In this document: positions 24,481 through 33,635 of the stretch, one piece after another
Position numbering within the stretch: the stretch's first letter is position 1
Layout: each line of letters begins with the position of its first letter
Made by a program: the position numbers and the translations under genes
The notes under the pieces: generated by a model
Database searches by the model: none
What the model was told of the DNA's origin: nothing
The model's input: only the letters and a program-made list of their open reading frames with translations
DNA from: Candidatus Latescibacterota bacterium
GTDB taxonomy: Bacteria; JAAXHH01
Direction of reading: 5' to 3'
Length of the DNA: 64,000 bases
NCBI GenBank assembly: GCA_022822725.1
Contig: JAJEAN010000007.1
Span: 1,933,045 to 1,997,044 of the forward strand

Positions 24481-24984
24481 TTACTCCTTACTTTTAGCGT
24501 TTATTACGCGCTGAACGACATATTGAGTTTGTTTTCTGTAAGAGAGCAAAAACACTAACAACAATACCGCCAATATAATGAAACCGTTTGCGTCATCACC
24601 AATTGGCCATAAATGCTTCAACTCGTCAAAGATTTTAAGGAATACCAACGCAATTAACAGCGAACTTAGTGTACGATACATGTTGTTCTGTTCAGACATG
24701 ATCTCAAGCTTTGAATCCACTTCTGCTGCTTCCACGTAATCCTTGTAGTCTGCGAATCGAATAAAACTTGTCTTTTTGAGTAAGGGTTCCAGAAGTAACG
24801 ATCCAATCCTGCTAATGATCAATCCTGTTGCATAATACAGAAACATCCCTATGATCCAGTCCTCATGGATTAACGAAAATGAGGTGATTAGTTCTCCCAG
24901 GCCAGCGAATAGGACTCCGGGAAGTAAATAGTTAAAAATGTTATATGACGATAGCTTTTCGATGACGGTTTTCAACGGGATCAT
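24481..24984 (-). CDS. Four-helix membrane protein of unknown function
   Basis: A 167-residue protein with four hydrophobic segments (about residues 15-38, 43-65, 107-125 and 135-155). The charged linker between helices 2 and 3 (FADYKDYVEAAEVDSKLEIM) is predicted to be soluble. It directly precedes the ComEC-like MBL gene, so the two may form a membrane-associated pair, the membrane protein playing the part that the ComEC channel does in natural transformation. That analogy is inference; no family was recognised. Confidence 0.6.
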   Translation of the reverse strand: MIPLKTVIEKLSSYNIFNYLLPGVLFAGLGELITSFSLIHEDWIIGMFLYYATGLIISRIGSLLLEPLLKKTSFIRFADYKDYVEAAEVDSKLEIMSEQNNMYRTLSSLLIALVFLKIFDELKHLWPIGDDANGFIILAVLLLVFLLSYRKQTQYVVQRVINAKSKE

Positions 24985-25197
24985 CCTTCGGTTTTAAAGA
25001 ACAGCCCGACACTTCTCATACTTGCACTGTATCACTGGAAAACTTGCCTTAACTTCCGGAACCCGCAAGTGGAAGCATACCATACGTCACGTCTGTGTAA
25101 GTCACTCTCCCTCGATATTTAGTTCTTCGCATCGACTAGCCGATCATTCTAACACTTAATTGATCATGATGTATCGGTTCGATTCCAGTAACTTAGT

Positions 25198-26106
25198 CTA
25201 TGATAGGTTTAATGTTCCTAGATAGTTGAAACCTCTTAATGAACAATAGTTTTCGTAATCAAGAAAATCGACCTCGTAGTACTTGGAGGTGAAAATACGA
25301 ACCCTTCCCGTTAAACACTCAAAAACGATATCTCCGGCCGAGTTTTGCGTTATAGTGTTGTAGCCTTGGTAGTAATTCAGATACGTGCTAGGTGCTTCAC
25401 CTACCACTATGATCTTCGGAGCCATCGTATTGAGCATTTCACTTGGAACCCTACCGCTATCGCGCCCATGATGCGGTGCGAACAAAATATCAACGTTGGG
25501 TAGGTGGACATCGTTTGCTATCGCTTCCATGAAGTCTGTCTCCAGATCCCCCATCCAAAGTGCAGTTACGCCGTCCTGAAGATTATATTGAATTATTGGG
25601 GAGATATTATTCGGACTATTCCCTTCAGCTGCACTTTGCAGTGCAGACTTAAAACTTCTGTTGTTTAAGTCCGGCCACAGTATATGGATTCCAGAACTAC
25701 CCCTCTGATTACTCCTTCGATTCATCCAACGTCTGGAACATCCTTTATGAACGTAAAACGCTTTATCTGAAAAATGCAGTGCTCTATATCTTTTAAAACT
25801 CTCAGTTTCTTCGTCCTTTACTGTCTCGTTCCAGACACAATAGAAATTCAAGATTCGAATCTTGTCGTCTAGATCTTCCAATCCTTGTATGTGATCCTCG
25901 TCTGGATGTGTAGAGATAAACCGTGTTATATCGTTCTTATTCCTAAAATATGAAACTTCGTCTAATATGCGATTTTTGGTGTCGCCGGATAAACAACAAT
26001 CAATAATGGTAAAGTTGTCACTATTGTGGTCGATATAGTACATATCTCCATCGCCTACAGAATATGATTTAATTGTACTCATTTGTTTTCTCGTTTCGAT
26101 GGACAT
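25198..26106 (-). CDS. Second ComEC-like metallo-beta-lactamase fold protein
   Basis: A 302-residue MBL-fold protein, distinct from the 358-residue neighbour. It carries HPDEDHIQGL near residue 62, a WMGDLETD segment holding the later metal Asp, and APHHGRDSG near residue 210, the ComEC-type third motif. The start may be the first ATG (26106) or the ATG eight codons later (MSTIKSYSVGDGD); neither has a strong ribosome site. A+T-rich like its neighbours. A separate unit from the first MBL gene, about 210 bp away. Function unknown; phosphodiesterase or nuclease activity is the family expectation. Confidence 0.72.
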   Translation of the reverse strand: MSIETRKQMSTIKSYSVGDGDMYYIDHNSDNFTIIDCCLSGDTKNRILDEVSYFRNKNDITRFISTHPDEDHIQGLEDLDDKIRILNFYCVWNETVKDEETESFKRYRALHFSDKAFYVHKGCSRRWMNRRSNQRGSSGIHILWPDLNNRSFKSALQSAAEGNSPNNISPIIQYNLQDGVTALWMGDLETDFMEAIANDVHLPNVDILFAPHHGRDSGRVPSEMLNTMAPKIIVVGEAPSTYLNYYQGYNTITQNSAGDIVFECLTGRVRIFTSKYYEVDFLDYENYCSLRGFNYLGTLNLS

Positions 26107-26551
26107 AGAACAAATACCAAGTTTTCATTCTGTGCCACTTAAGAACATTCTCCCAGAGGTACTTCTGAGCTTCGCCGAACTGCCGCTCCATCAGCAAAAG
26201 CCTGACCAACTGAATCTTCACAGTGACCATGGATCACATAACATTCTGGCGGCCTTCGGTAAGTGATGCAAGAAGGTGTCAGACCATCCATGGGTATTGA
26301 AGTGTGACTAGTACGACAACAACCAGTGTGAGGGCTTCTACGCTAGGGTGGTATGCGGGCCGCTTGACCGGAGATGCTTTGGGAAATGATACGAGATCGA
26401 ACTCGCGAAACGAGTACCTCGTGGGCTCCTTCAGTACACGGAAACCACGTTATTCTCTCGGATACTCGTCACCTTTAAACTAAGAAAGAACGTACGGGGA
26501 TCTGCCGATATACCGACGGTCCAATAAAACAATGTAGCTATATAAACTGGA
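26107..26551. other. Gene-poor stretch with probable decayed coding fragments
   Basis: In 445 bp I find no intact gene. On the minus strand a frame of about 55 codons reads VKIQLVRLLLMERQFGEAQK, which looks like genuine helical, TPR-like protein and runs into the start of the second MBL gene. A plus-strand segment around 26309-26390 also looks coding but is broken by stops. The simplest reading is a graveyard of genes between island modules. Confidence 0.4.
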
Positions 26552-27250
26552 TCACCTAACACGTTGCAATACCTTCGCTACCTCCTCTGCATTTTCTACT
26601 TTTTGCATAGACCACAAAGGATTAATACCACGCTGGCACATCGTATCCCAGTTCAAGTGAATCAACGCTAATCCAAGACAATGGAGAATCTGGACATCAC
26701 GGTGTGACAAGATCCAATTCTCAATAAGCTTCCCTTTCCGTCGCATCAGAAAATACCGTAAATCTGTGTATGCTGTCTTGTGTTCTTTGAGGCACTTTAA
26801 TAACTGATCATCGGTAATACTATCGATGCCCTCCGCTATTCCTAACTCGTTCATTTTATAAATGACTTTTTTCTTTAAATCAACACCACTTGGTTCTTTG
26901 AGGCAAACATCATTGTAAAGGGCATGTGGACTATGGTTTGAGTTGTCTCGAATCGCTCCAAAGTGAAGAAGCAATAAGAGTCGTAGTGACTGCTCTACCG
27001 AAAACAAGATCAATTCAAATGATACTGCAGAAAAGAAAATCGAATCGATATTCGGAGGGTTAGCACCGGGTTTGTGTAGGCACCAATTGGAAGCACGTTG
27101 GTGTGCTTGTGCCGTAGCCATCAGCCGGGGAGCAACGGCCTTGATTTCCTCTTTTGTACACCTGTCCTGAGCCTCATTATCACGAAACATTATCGGTACC
27201 ATCTGAAGTGTTTGGTGTACGGATTTTCCATTGAACAGTCCGTGGGGCAT
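26552..27250 (-). CDS. Helical protein of unknown function, possibly HEPN-like
   Basis: A 232-residue, mostly helical protein. A hydrophobic helix-rich core (AVSFELILFSVEQSLRLLLL) is followed by a His-containing segment (HFGAIRDNSNHSPHALY), which loosely recalls HEPN nucleotidyltransferase-partner or RNase domains. I do not recognise a named family. It is the last A+T-rich gene before host-like DNA begins at about 27,385, so it is probably the outermost island gene on this side. The function is unknown and the HEPN suggestion is weak. Confidence 0.5.
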   Translation of the reverse strand: MPHGLFNGKSVHQTLQMVPIMFRDNEAQDRCTKEEIKAVAPRLMATAQAHQRASNWCLHKPGANPPNIDSIFFSAVSFELILFSVEQSLRLLLLLHFGAIRDNSNHSPHALYNDVCLKEPSGVDLKKKVIYKMNELGIAEGIDSITDDQLLKCLKEHKTAYTDLRYFLMRRKGKLIENWILSHRDVQILHCLGLALIHLNWDTMCQRGINPLWSMQKVENAEEVAKVLQRVR

Positions 27251-27384
27251 TCACCGCAATTAAGTTAACTTTCGCATAGAATTGATTTCGCAACAGGAAA
27301 CCAGTGTATTGCTCCATGGATAGGAAACGGAATTTGATGTACACTACAAATTAACCGGATTTATCCGTATACTTCATTATGAAT

Positions 27385-28164
27385 TCAGCCCGCCACCCCC
27401 ACCTCGATCCCGATCGGGCAATGATCCGACCCCATAACGTCCGGCATGATCCATGCGTTTGAGACCGCGGGCATCAGGTCCTCGGTCACGTAGAAGTAGT
27501 CGATCCGCCAGCCCACGTTCCGCTTTCTCGCACCAGACATGAGATGCCACCAGGTGTAGTTGCCAGGCCCCTCGTCGTATTGCCGGAACGTATCTACATA
27601 ACCCTGTTCGACGATCTTGTCGATCCACTCGCGCTCCATGGGCAGGAAGCCCGAGATCTTCACGTTGTCCTTGGGGCGGGCCAGGTCGATTTCCTTGTGG
27701 GCCGTATTCACATCGCCGCATATGACCAGCTTCTTGCCTTCCGCGCGGAGCGATTCCCAGTGGGCGAGGATGGCCTCGTAGAAGTCCATCTTGTACTGCA
27801 GCCGCGTCGCGTTCTGCTTGCCGTTCGGGAAGTACACGTTGAACAGGGTGAAGTCGGGGTATTCGAGCACCAGGGTCCGGCCTTCCGAATCGAAGCGGTC
27901 CTCGCCGAATCCCTTGTGGACGCTGATGGGCTCGTGCCGCGTATAGACGCCCACGCCGCTGTATCCCTTCTTCTCCGCTTCCGACCAGTAGCTCTGGTAT
28001 CCGTCGACTTCCGTGATCTTGACGTCCAGCTGAGACTCCTGGGACTTGGTTTCCTGGATGCACAGGATGTCCGGCGCTTCCCCCTGGAGCCACTCGATGA
28101 ATCCCTTCTTCGCCACCGCCCGCACTCCGTTCACGTTCCAGCTCAACAGCTTCCATGAAGACAT
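27385..28164 (-). CDS. xth: Exodeoxyribonuclease III (AP endonuclease)
   Basis: A DNA repair enzyme that cuts at abasic sites and removes nucleotides from 3' ends. Family motifs are all present: LLSWNVNGVRA at the start, IQETKSQ with the metal Glu, the GYSGVGVYTR block, CGDVNTAH with the catalytic Asp-Asn pair, and SDHCPIGIE with the final Asp-His. I place the start at ATG 28164, because AAAGG lies eight bases before it; the track start at 28173 is a GTG abutting that site. It follows the topoisomerase gene by 19 bases and is probably cotranscribed. Host-like base composition. Confidence 0.95.
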   Translation of the reverse strand: MSSWKLLSWNVNGVRAVAKKGFIEWLQGEAPDILCIQETKSQESQLDVKITEVDGYQSYWSEAEKKGYSGVGVYTRHEPISVHKGFGEDRFDSEGRTLVLEYPDFTLFNVYFPNGKQNATRLQYKMDFYEAILAHWESLRAEGKKLVICGDVNTAHKEIDLARPKDNVKISGFLPMEREWIDKIVEQGYVDTFRQYDEGPGNYTWWHLMSGARKRNVGWRIDYFYVTEDLMPAVSNAWIMPDVMGSDHCPIGIEVGVAG

Positions 28165-28183
28165 GTAGGTCACCTTTCCTTGG

Positions 28184-30367
28184 TTAGTTCGATTCTTGGT
28201 TCTTCCGAATTACAAACTCGACATTCAATATGCCGGTGCGTTCGATCCGGTCGCCTCGTGCGCGGTGGCTTCGGATAAGGAACTCGTCGGCCTTGTGAGA
28301 TACCCGTGACTCCTGCCCGGTCCCGTCCTCCCTGATCACCAACACGATTTCCGGATCGGGTTCCGGCGTGAAGGCCAGGAGCGAGGAATCCCCCGGCACG
28401 AGTTCGTAGAGCTGGTTGATCCGGCACCGGTCCATGGTGCAGCGCTTGATGCAGGCGTAGCCTTCGAGATCGCGGTAGGCCACGGTGAAGACCCGTCCCG
28501 GCTCCTCCATGGCGCAGTACAGGATATCGAGGTCGACGTACATTTTGTCAAGGGTATTGTGGACGCCCGCGACGCCCCCGGAACGCACGATCACGACCCG
28601 GTCGTAGAGGGAGACGTTGAAGAGCGGTTGGCCGCTCTCGATGGTGTAGCCCATGTACCCGGTTTCGGTGTCGTATCGGAGCACCAGGTCCCGGGCCGCG
28701 GCGTCGCGTTCCTGCACCGGCGTGAAGGGTTTGACCTCGGACCGGCGGGGATACTCGTCGCGGTAGCCGCGTATGAGCTGCTCCAGGAAATCGATGGCGA
28801 AATCCGTCAGGTGATGCAGGTTGTGGAGCACCGTCCGAAGCTGCCCTTCGATCTCCCGCATCTCGGCTTCCGCCCGGTCGATGCCGTACCGGGTGATGCG
28901 GTATAACGGGATGTCCAGGAGCCGGTCCAGGTCCTCTTTCGTCAGGTTGTCGGCCGTGATGATGTCCTCCACGGCGGCCATGCGCCGCGTCGCGGTCAGT
29001 TCGTGCCGGATCGCCGACAGCAGCGACCTCACCAGCCGCCGGTGCGCCTCCGGTCCATGGCCGATCACGTCCAGGTTCCGGGCGATCATCTCGCGGCTCG
29101 GTCCGTAGTGTTCGAAGGTCAGGCTGCGGTACACGGTCGTCAGCAGGCTGCGTGCCGCGTCGCGGATCTCCGGCGGCGCGCCGTTGAGTTCGTTCATGCC
29201 CCGGTCCACGGCCCGGGCCGTCGTAGATACGGGGCTGTACTTCGCGATGGCCTCGCGCACGGCGGCGTACACGCCCTCGATGTCCTCCACGTCCTCGATT
29301 TCCTTGTATATCCGGTTTTCGATGAAGACCTGCTCGAGCCTTCGGGCCCGGAGCTGGGTGCGCAGGTCCCGCTCCTCGATCCTGAGTTCCGCTTCCAGGA
29401 TCTCCAGCAGCCGGTTCGTGCTGTGCCTGATCATGTCCGACACGGTCATCACGCGGGGATGCCCGTCGCTGATGACCAGCAGGTTGGCGGCGATGGCGAC
29501 CTCGCAGGACGTGAAGGCGTACAGGCCCTGCAGGACGTCCCCGGTTTTAACTTCGGGGTCCGTTCGGATCTCGATCTCCACGCCGTCGGTGGTGTAGTCG
29601 GTCAGTCCCTTCACCGCGATGCGTTTCGAACGGGCCGCCTCCTCGATCGATTTCATCAGGCTTTCGGTTGTTTCGCCGAAGGGCAGGGCGCGGACCATGA
29701 CCACGCCGTCGTCCCGGGGTTCCAGCCGCGCGCGGGTATATACGCGCCCGATTCCGTCCTCGTATTCACTCACATCCATGAGTCCGCCGGTGGGAAAGTC
29801 GGGGTACAGGTGGAAGGGTTCGCCCTTGAGGCAGGACACCTGGGCTTCCATGACCTCGATGGGGTTGTGGGGCAGGATGCGGGTGGACATGCCCACGGCG
29901 ATGCCTTCGGCGCCGAGGATGAGCGCCACCGGGATCTTGGCCGGGAAGACCACGGGTTCGCGGGCGCGCCCGTCGTAGGAGTCCACGTACTCCGTGATCT
30001 CCGGACTGAGCAGCACCTCCCGGGCGAGCGGGGTGAGCCGGCATTCGATGTACCGCGCCGCCGAGGCCTGGCCGCCCGTGAGCACCGACCCGAAATTGCC
30101 CTGCTTGTCGATGAACAGGTCCTTGTTGGCCAGCGAGACAAGGGCGCCGAAGATGGACTGGTCGCCGTGGGGATGGAACTGCATGGTCTGACCGACGACG
30201 TTGGCCACCTTGTGGTACTTGCCGTCGTCGATCTCGAAGAGCGTATGCAGAATGCGGCGCTGGACGGGCTTCAGGCCGTCGTCGATCTCCGGAATGGCCC
30301 GGTTCTTGACGACGTAGGTGGCGTATTCGAGGAAATAGCGGTCGTATAGGGTTTCTACATCAGCCAA
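28184..30367 (-). CDS. parC: DNA topoisomerase IV subunit A (GyrA/ParC family)
   Basis: A 727-residue type IIA topoisomerase A subunit, which breaks and rejoins DNA and in topoisomerase IV unlinks daughter chromosomes. Seen: the QRRILHTLFEIDDGKYHKVANVVG region, the FHPHGDQSIFGAL helix, and AARYIECRLT with the catalytic tyrosine near residue 108. It is shorter than typical GyrA and lacks the repeated GyrA-box beta-pinwheel, favouring ParC. Translation starts at TTG (30367) with AGGGG seven bases upstream. The partner ParE/GyrB gene is not in this window. The xth gene follows closely. Assignment to topoisomerase IV instead of gyrase is likely but not certain. Confidence 0.88.
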   Translation of the reverse strand: MADVETLYDRYFLEYATYVVKNRAIPEIDDGLKPVQRRILHTLFEIDDGKYHKVANVVGQTMQFHPHGDQSIFGALVSLANKDLFIDKQGNFGSVLTGGQASAARYIECRLTPLAREVLLSPEITEYVDSYDGRAREPVVFPAKIPVALILGAEGIAVGMSTRILPHNPIEVMEAQVSCLKGEPFHLYPDFPTGGLMDVSEYEDGIGRVYTRARLEPRDDGVVMVRALPFGETTESLMKSIEEAARSKRIAVKGLTDYTTDGVEIEIRTDPEVKTGDVLQGLYAFTSCEVAIAANLLVISDGHPRVMTVSDMIRHSTNRLLEILEAELRIEERDLRTQLRARRLEQVFIENRIYKEIEDVEDIEGVYAAVREAIAKYSPVSTTARAVDRGMNELNGAPPEIRDAARSLLTTVYRSLTFEHYGPSREMIARNLDVIGHGPEAHRRLVRSLLSAIRHELTATRRMAAVEDIITADNLTKEDLDRLLDIPLYRITRYGIDRAEAEMREIEGQLRTVLHNLHHLTDFAIDFLEQLIRGYRDEYPRRSEVKPFTPVQERDAAARDLVLRYDTETGYMGYTIESGQPLFNVSLYDRVVIVRSGGVAGVHNTLDKMYVDLDILYCAMEEPGRVFTVAYRDLEGYACIKRCTMDRCRINQLYELVPGDSSLLAFTPEPDPEIVLVIREDGTGQESRVSHKADEFLIRSHRARGDRIERTGILNVEFVIRKNQESN

Positions 30368-30567
30368 GATCAGGCCCCTGTAGAGATACGGACGCGGATC
30401 GAATTCCGGGGATTAAAGCAATCGCTGCATTGAACTTATACGCTCAAATGGCGAAATACAATACATTTGTAAGGGTGTCATGCGGTTAGGGTTGCCCACG
30501 GCCTGATTCGCATGCATAATATCCTTTTCCTGTAATGGTACACGTGATTACGAGGAGCAACCGAGTC

Positions 30568-32427
30568 ATGTCCTCCCCATGGGAACGTATCGAAGAAGGT
30601 ATCTACCGCTTTCAGGACAGTTGCATCGTCTATGCGGTCCAGGGACCCGAAGGCGTCATGCTGGTCAACGCCGGCACCGGCGAGGCCGCGGACCACCTCG
30701 ACGAGATCGCGGGCGGCAGGCCGGTAACGGTCCTCCTCACCCACCACTTCCGCGACCACACCGACGGGGCCATTCGCCTGCACGAGAAGGGCGCCCGGGT
30801 ACTCGGCCCGTACTGGGACCAGGAGTATCTCATCGACCCGGAACAGCACTTCCGGGAACGGCAGCACTGGAACTCCTACGACAACCGTTGGGACCGGTTC
30901 TCGCCCGTCCGGCCCGTGCCGGTCGACGGCTGGATGATGGATTACGAGACGCGCGAGATCGCGGGGCTGTCCTGGGAGGTCGTGCCCACGCCGGGCATGA
31001 CCAACGGCGCGAGCAGCTACGTGGTGACGGCCGGCGGCCGGCGCATCGGATTCGTCGGCGAGGTGATCTGCGGGACCGGGAAGACGACCCGCCTGGCGCC
31101 CCTGCAGTACAACTACAACGACTACACGGGTGCGTGGAACCTGTACCACGCCGCCCACCGGCTGCTCGCCACGGGGGCGGACCGGCTGCTCCCGAGCCTG
31201 GGCGACCCGGTGGACGACCCGGCCGGCGCCATCGCGGACTTCAAGGCGAACCTGAAGCGCCTCGAGGAAATCCAGCCGGGGGTCTCCGGCCCCCTGGAGG
31301 ACCCGGACGAGGACGATATCGAAGAGGTCCTTCCCCACCTGTACCGCTCGAAGTATGCCGGCGCGGAGACCCACTTCGTGCTCAGCGATTCGGGCAAGGT
31401 CATGTCCATCGACTACGGCTACAACGTGAAGACCGGGTTCCAACCCGGCAAGTCGCATGTATCCAACCGCCGGCCGATCCTCCACGGGATCAGCGGGCTG
31501 AAGAAACGTTTCGGCATCGACCGTATCGACGCGACGCTCGTCTCCCATTTCCACGACGATCACGTCAACGGCATCCCCATGCTGCAGCGACTCTACGGGA
31601 CGGAGGTCCTGGCGGGCGCGCAGTTCAGCGACCTGCTCGAGAACCCGGTAAAGTACGACCGGCCCTGTCTCTGGCACGAGCCGATCGAGGTGTCCCGGCA
31701 CATTCCCAACGGGACGACGGTCTACTGGGAGAACATCCCTATCACGCTGTATCCCATGTCGGGCCATACCCGCTTCGCCACGCTGATCTGCATGGAAATC
31801 GACGGGACGCGCGTGGCCCATACGGGCGACCAGGCCTTCTTCGACGCGGAAGGCGGCGTGGGCTACCAGTCCGGCGCGCGCATGTTCACCAACCACGTCT
31901 ACAAGAACGGGCTCCACATCGGGTGTTACAAACGGTTCCTGGAAGACCTGAAGCGCTTCGAGCCCGAACTGGTCATTACGGGCCATACCCGGCCCTACCG
32001 CACGTCGCCCGATTGGTACGCCGAGATCGGCCGGGCCGCGGAAGCCTTCGACGACGTGCACACCACGCTCATGCTGCTGGACGACGATGCAGCCCACTTC
32101 GGCGCCGAGTCGCAGGGCGGCAAGCTGGTGCCCTATCGTGCCCATGCACCGGAAGGCGGCCCCATCGAATTCACCGGGTGGGTGCTCAACCCCTTCCCCA
32201 AGGAGCAGCCGGCCCGCATCCGGCTGTCGGGGCCCGAAGGCTGGCAGAGCGAGACCGTAACCCTGTCCCTGGGACCGCGCGAACAGAAGGAGATCCGCCT
32301 GGTGCTTCACGTTCCGGAGGGCACGCAGTGCCGGCGGCAACCCGTTGCGCTGAACCTGACGGTGGGAGGGCGGCCCTTCGGACAGGTGACCGAGGCCCTG
32401 GTGACGGTGGGCATGCCGAAGTGGTGA
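30568..32427 (+). CDS. Protein with two metallo-beta-lactamase domains, the first degenerate
   Basis: Two MBL-fold halves are visible. The N-terminal half has HHFRDH, where the second metal His is Phe, and TPGMTN, where the usual His is Met, so it is probably inactive. The C-terminal half has an intact SHFHDDHVNG (about residue 328), YPMSGHTRF, HTGDQAFFD and a final TGHTRP, so it should bind two metals and hydrolyse an ester- or thioester-type substrate. A beta-rich tail follows. I prefer ATG 30568 (GAGGAG ten bases upstream) to the track start 30535. It is divergent from the topoisomerase gene. The substrate is unknown; the neighbours degrade carbohydrates. Confidence 0.78.
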   Translation: MSSPWERIEEGIYRFQDSCIVYAVQGPEGVMLVNAGTGEAADHLDEIAGGRPVTVLLTHHFRDHTDGAIRLHEKGARVLGPYWDQEYLIDPEQHFRERQHWNSYDNRWDRFSPVRPVPVDGWMMDYETREIAGLSWEVVPTPGMTNGASSYVVTAGGRRIGFVGEVICGTGKTTRLAPLQYNYNDYTGAWNLYHAAHRLLATGADRLLPSLGDPVDDPAGAIADFKANLKRLEEIQPGVSGPLEDPDEDDIEEVLPHLYRSKYAGAETHFVLSDSGKVMSIDYGYNVKTGFQPGKSHVSNRRPILHGISGLKKRFGIDRIDATLVSHFHDDHVNGIPMLQRLYGTEVLAGAQFSDLLENPVKYDRPCLWHEPIEVSRHIPNGTTVYWENIPITLYPMSGHTRFATLICMEIDGTRVAHTGDQAFFDAEGGVGYQSGARMFTNHVYKNGLHIGCYKRFLEDLKRFEPELVITGHTRPYRTSPDWYAEIGRAAEAFDDVHTTLMLLDDDAAHFGAESQGGKLVPYRAHAPEGGPIEFTGWVLNPFPKEQPARIRLSGPEGWQSETVTLSLGPREQKEIRLVLHVPEGTQCRRQPVALNLTVGGRPFGQVTEALVTVGMPKW

Positions 32428-32540
32428 GGAAGCCATCTGGCGAGCTTCATGTCGAGCATCATATCTTCATAACCGTATTTCATCTTGGTAATATCTGATT
32501 GTTATAACCGACCTCTTCAGCAACTCGAAAGGAAGGATCC

Positions 32541-33635
32541 ATGATCGGTCAAACCAGCCTGTCGTCGCTGCCCTCGCTGCGTTCCTATGAAAGCCGCCGC
32601 ATTTCCAGCTGGAACACCACCGGTGACAACGCCGATTCCTGGCGCATCGAGGCCGGAGAGAAACGGGTGATCGGCGAGATCAACGGACCGGGCTGCATCA
32701 AGCACCTCTGGATGACGCTCGGGCTCCCGGCGGAGGACTACTGCCGCCGCATCGTGATGCGTATATACTGGGACGGCAGCAAGGAACCGAGCGTGGAGTG
32801 TCCCATCGGCGATTTCTTCGGCCTGGGCCACGGCATGCGCAAAGACTTCATCACCGCGCCGCTGCAGATGAGCCCGCAGGACGGCAAGGGGTTCAATTCC
32901 TGGTGGCCCATGCCCTTCAGGGACAAGGCCGTGATTGAAATCGAGAACCAGGGCACCGAGGGATACAACCACTACTTCTACATCGATTACGAGACGTACC
33001 CCACGGTTGATGCAGTGGCGGACCAGGCTTACTTTCACGTCCAGTGGCGGCGTGAAGCCGATACGAAGGGATGGGCCTTCGAGGAAGGGCTCAAGCCGGA
33101 AACCTACCGTAACGACCCGCGCTGGTTCAACAAAAGCGCACAAGAAAACTATGTGATCTGCGACGTCGAAGGCGACGGCATCTACTGTGGCGCCCACCTG
33201 GACATCGACTGCTTCCAGCGCAACCCGAACGACTGGTACGGCGAGGGCGACGACATGATGTTCATCGACGGCGAGGCGTGGCCGCCATCCCTGCACGGGA
33301 CCGGCACGGAGGACTGGTATCACTGCGCCTACTGCCCGACCGACGAGTACAACGCGCCGTACCACGGCATCATCCTGTACAGCGGCACCGACGGGTGGCG
33401 GTGGAAGGGCAAGAACACGGTCTACCGCTACCATATCGAAGATCCGATCCGGTTTAGGAAAAGCTTCCACATCTCCATCGAGCACGGCCATGCGAACAAG
33501 CTGAGCAACGACTACGCGAGCACGGCATATTACTACCTGTCGAAGCCGCGTCGCGGCGGTCCGGCCCTGCTGCCGGTCGAAGCGCGCCTTCCGCGTCCGG
33601 ACGAACCGCGGTACTGCCCAGAGGAGGAATCATGA
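32541..33635 (+). CDS. GH172 (DUF2961) glycoside hydrolase-like protein, copy 1
   Basis: A 364-residue DUF2961 protein. Characterised members of this family (GH172) act on difructose anhydrides and alpha-D-arabinofuranosides. Family hallmarks include WRIEAGEKRVIGEINGPGCI, the CPIGDFFGLGHG block, and GTGTEDWYHCAY with acidic residues typical of the active site. No signal peptide is visible, suggesting an intracellular enzyme acting on imported sugars. Its ribosome site is GGAAGGATCC. The stop overlaps the start of copy 2 by four bases, so the two are coupled. The partners probably assemble, since family members form oligomers with shared active sites. Confidence 0.86.
   Translation: MIGQTSLSSLPSLRSYESRRISSWNTTGDNADSWRIEAGEKRVIGEINGPGCIKHLWMTLGLPAEDYCRRIVMRIYWDGSKEPSVECPIGDFFGLGHGMRKDFITAPLQMSPQDGKGFNSWWPMPFRDKAVIEIENQGTEGYNHYFYIDYETYPTVDAVADQAYFHVQWRREADTKGWAFEEGLKPETYRNDPRWFNKSAQENYVICDVEGDGIYCGAHLDIDCFQRNPNDWYGEGDDMMFIDGEAWPPSLHGTGTEDWYHCAYCPTDEYNAPYHGIILYSGTDGWRWKGKNTVYRYHIEDPIRFRKSFHISIEHGHANKLSNDYASTAYYYLSKPRRGGPALLPVEARLPRPDEPRYCPEEES

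Noticed and set aside
25174-25190. GGTTCGATTCC looked like a tRNA T-loop or an attachment remnant
   Set aside because: The flanking bases do not form a proper T-stem and no acceptor, anticodon or D-arm pairs were found.
27377-28156. Second minus-strand ORF (259 aa) in another frame over xth
   Set aside because: Shadow frame; the xth frame contains the exonuclease III motifs.
29003-30349. Long plus-strand ORF (448 aa) opposite the topoisomerase gene
   Set aside because: It is antisense to the parC frame, which holds all topoisomerase motifs; no family resemblance.
30478-32436. Long minus-strand ORF (652 aa) opposite the double-MBL gene
   Set aside because: It is antisense to a gene with clear MBL motifs in both halves and good ribosome sites; the antisense frame is Arg/Val/Gly-rich with no motif, a usual effect of high G+C.
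30579-32498. Plus-strand 639-aa ORF overlapping the MBL gene in another frame
   Set aside because: Very Arg/Pro-rich shadow frame of a high-G+C gene.
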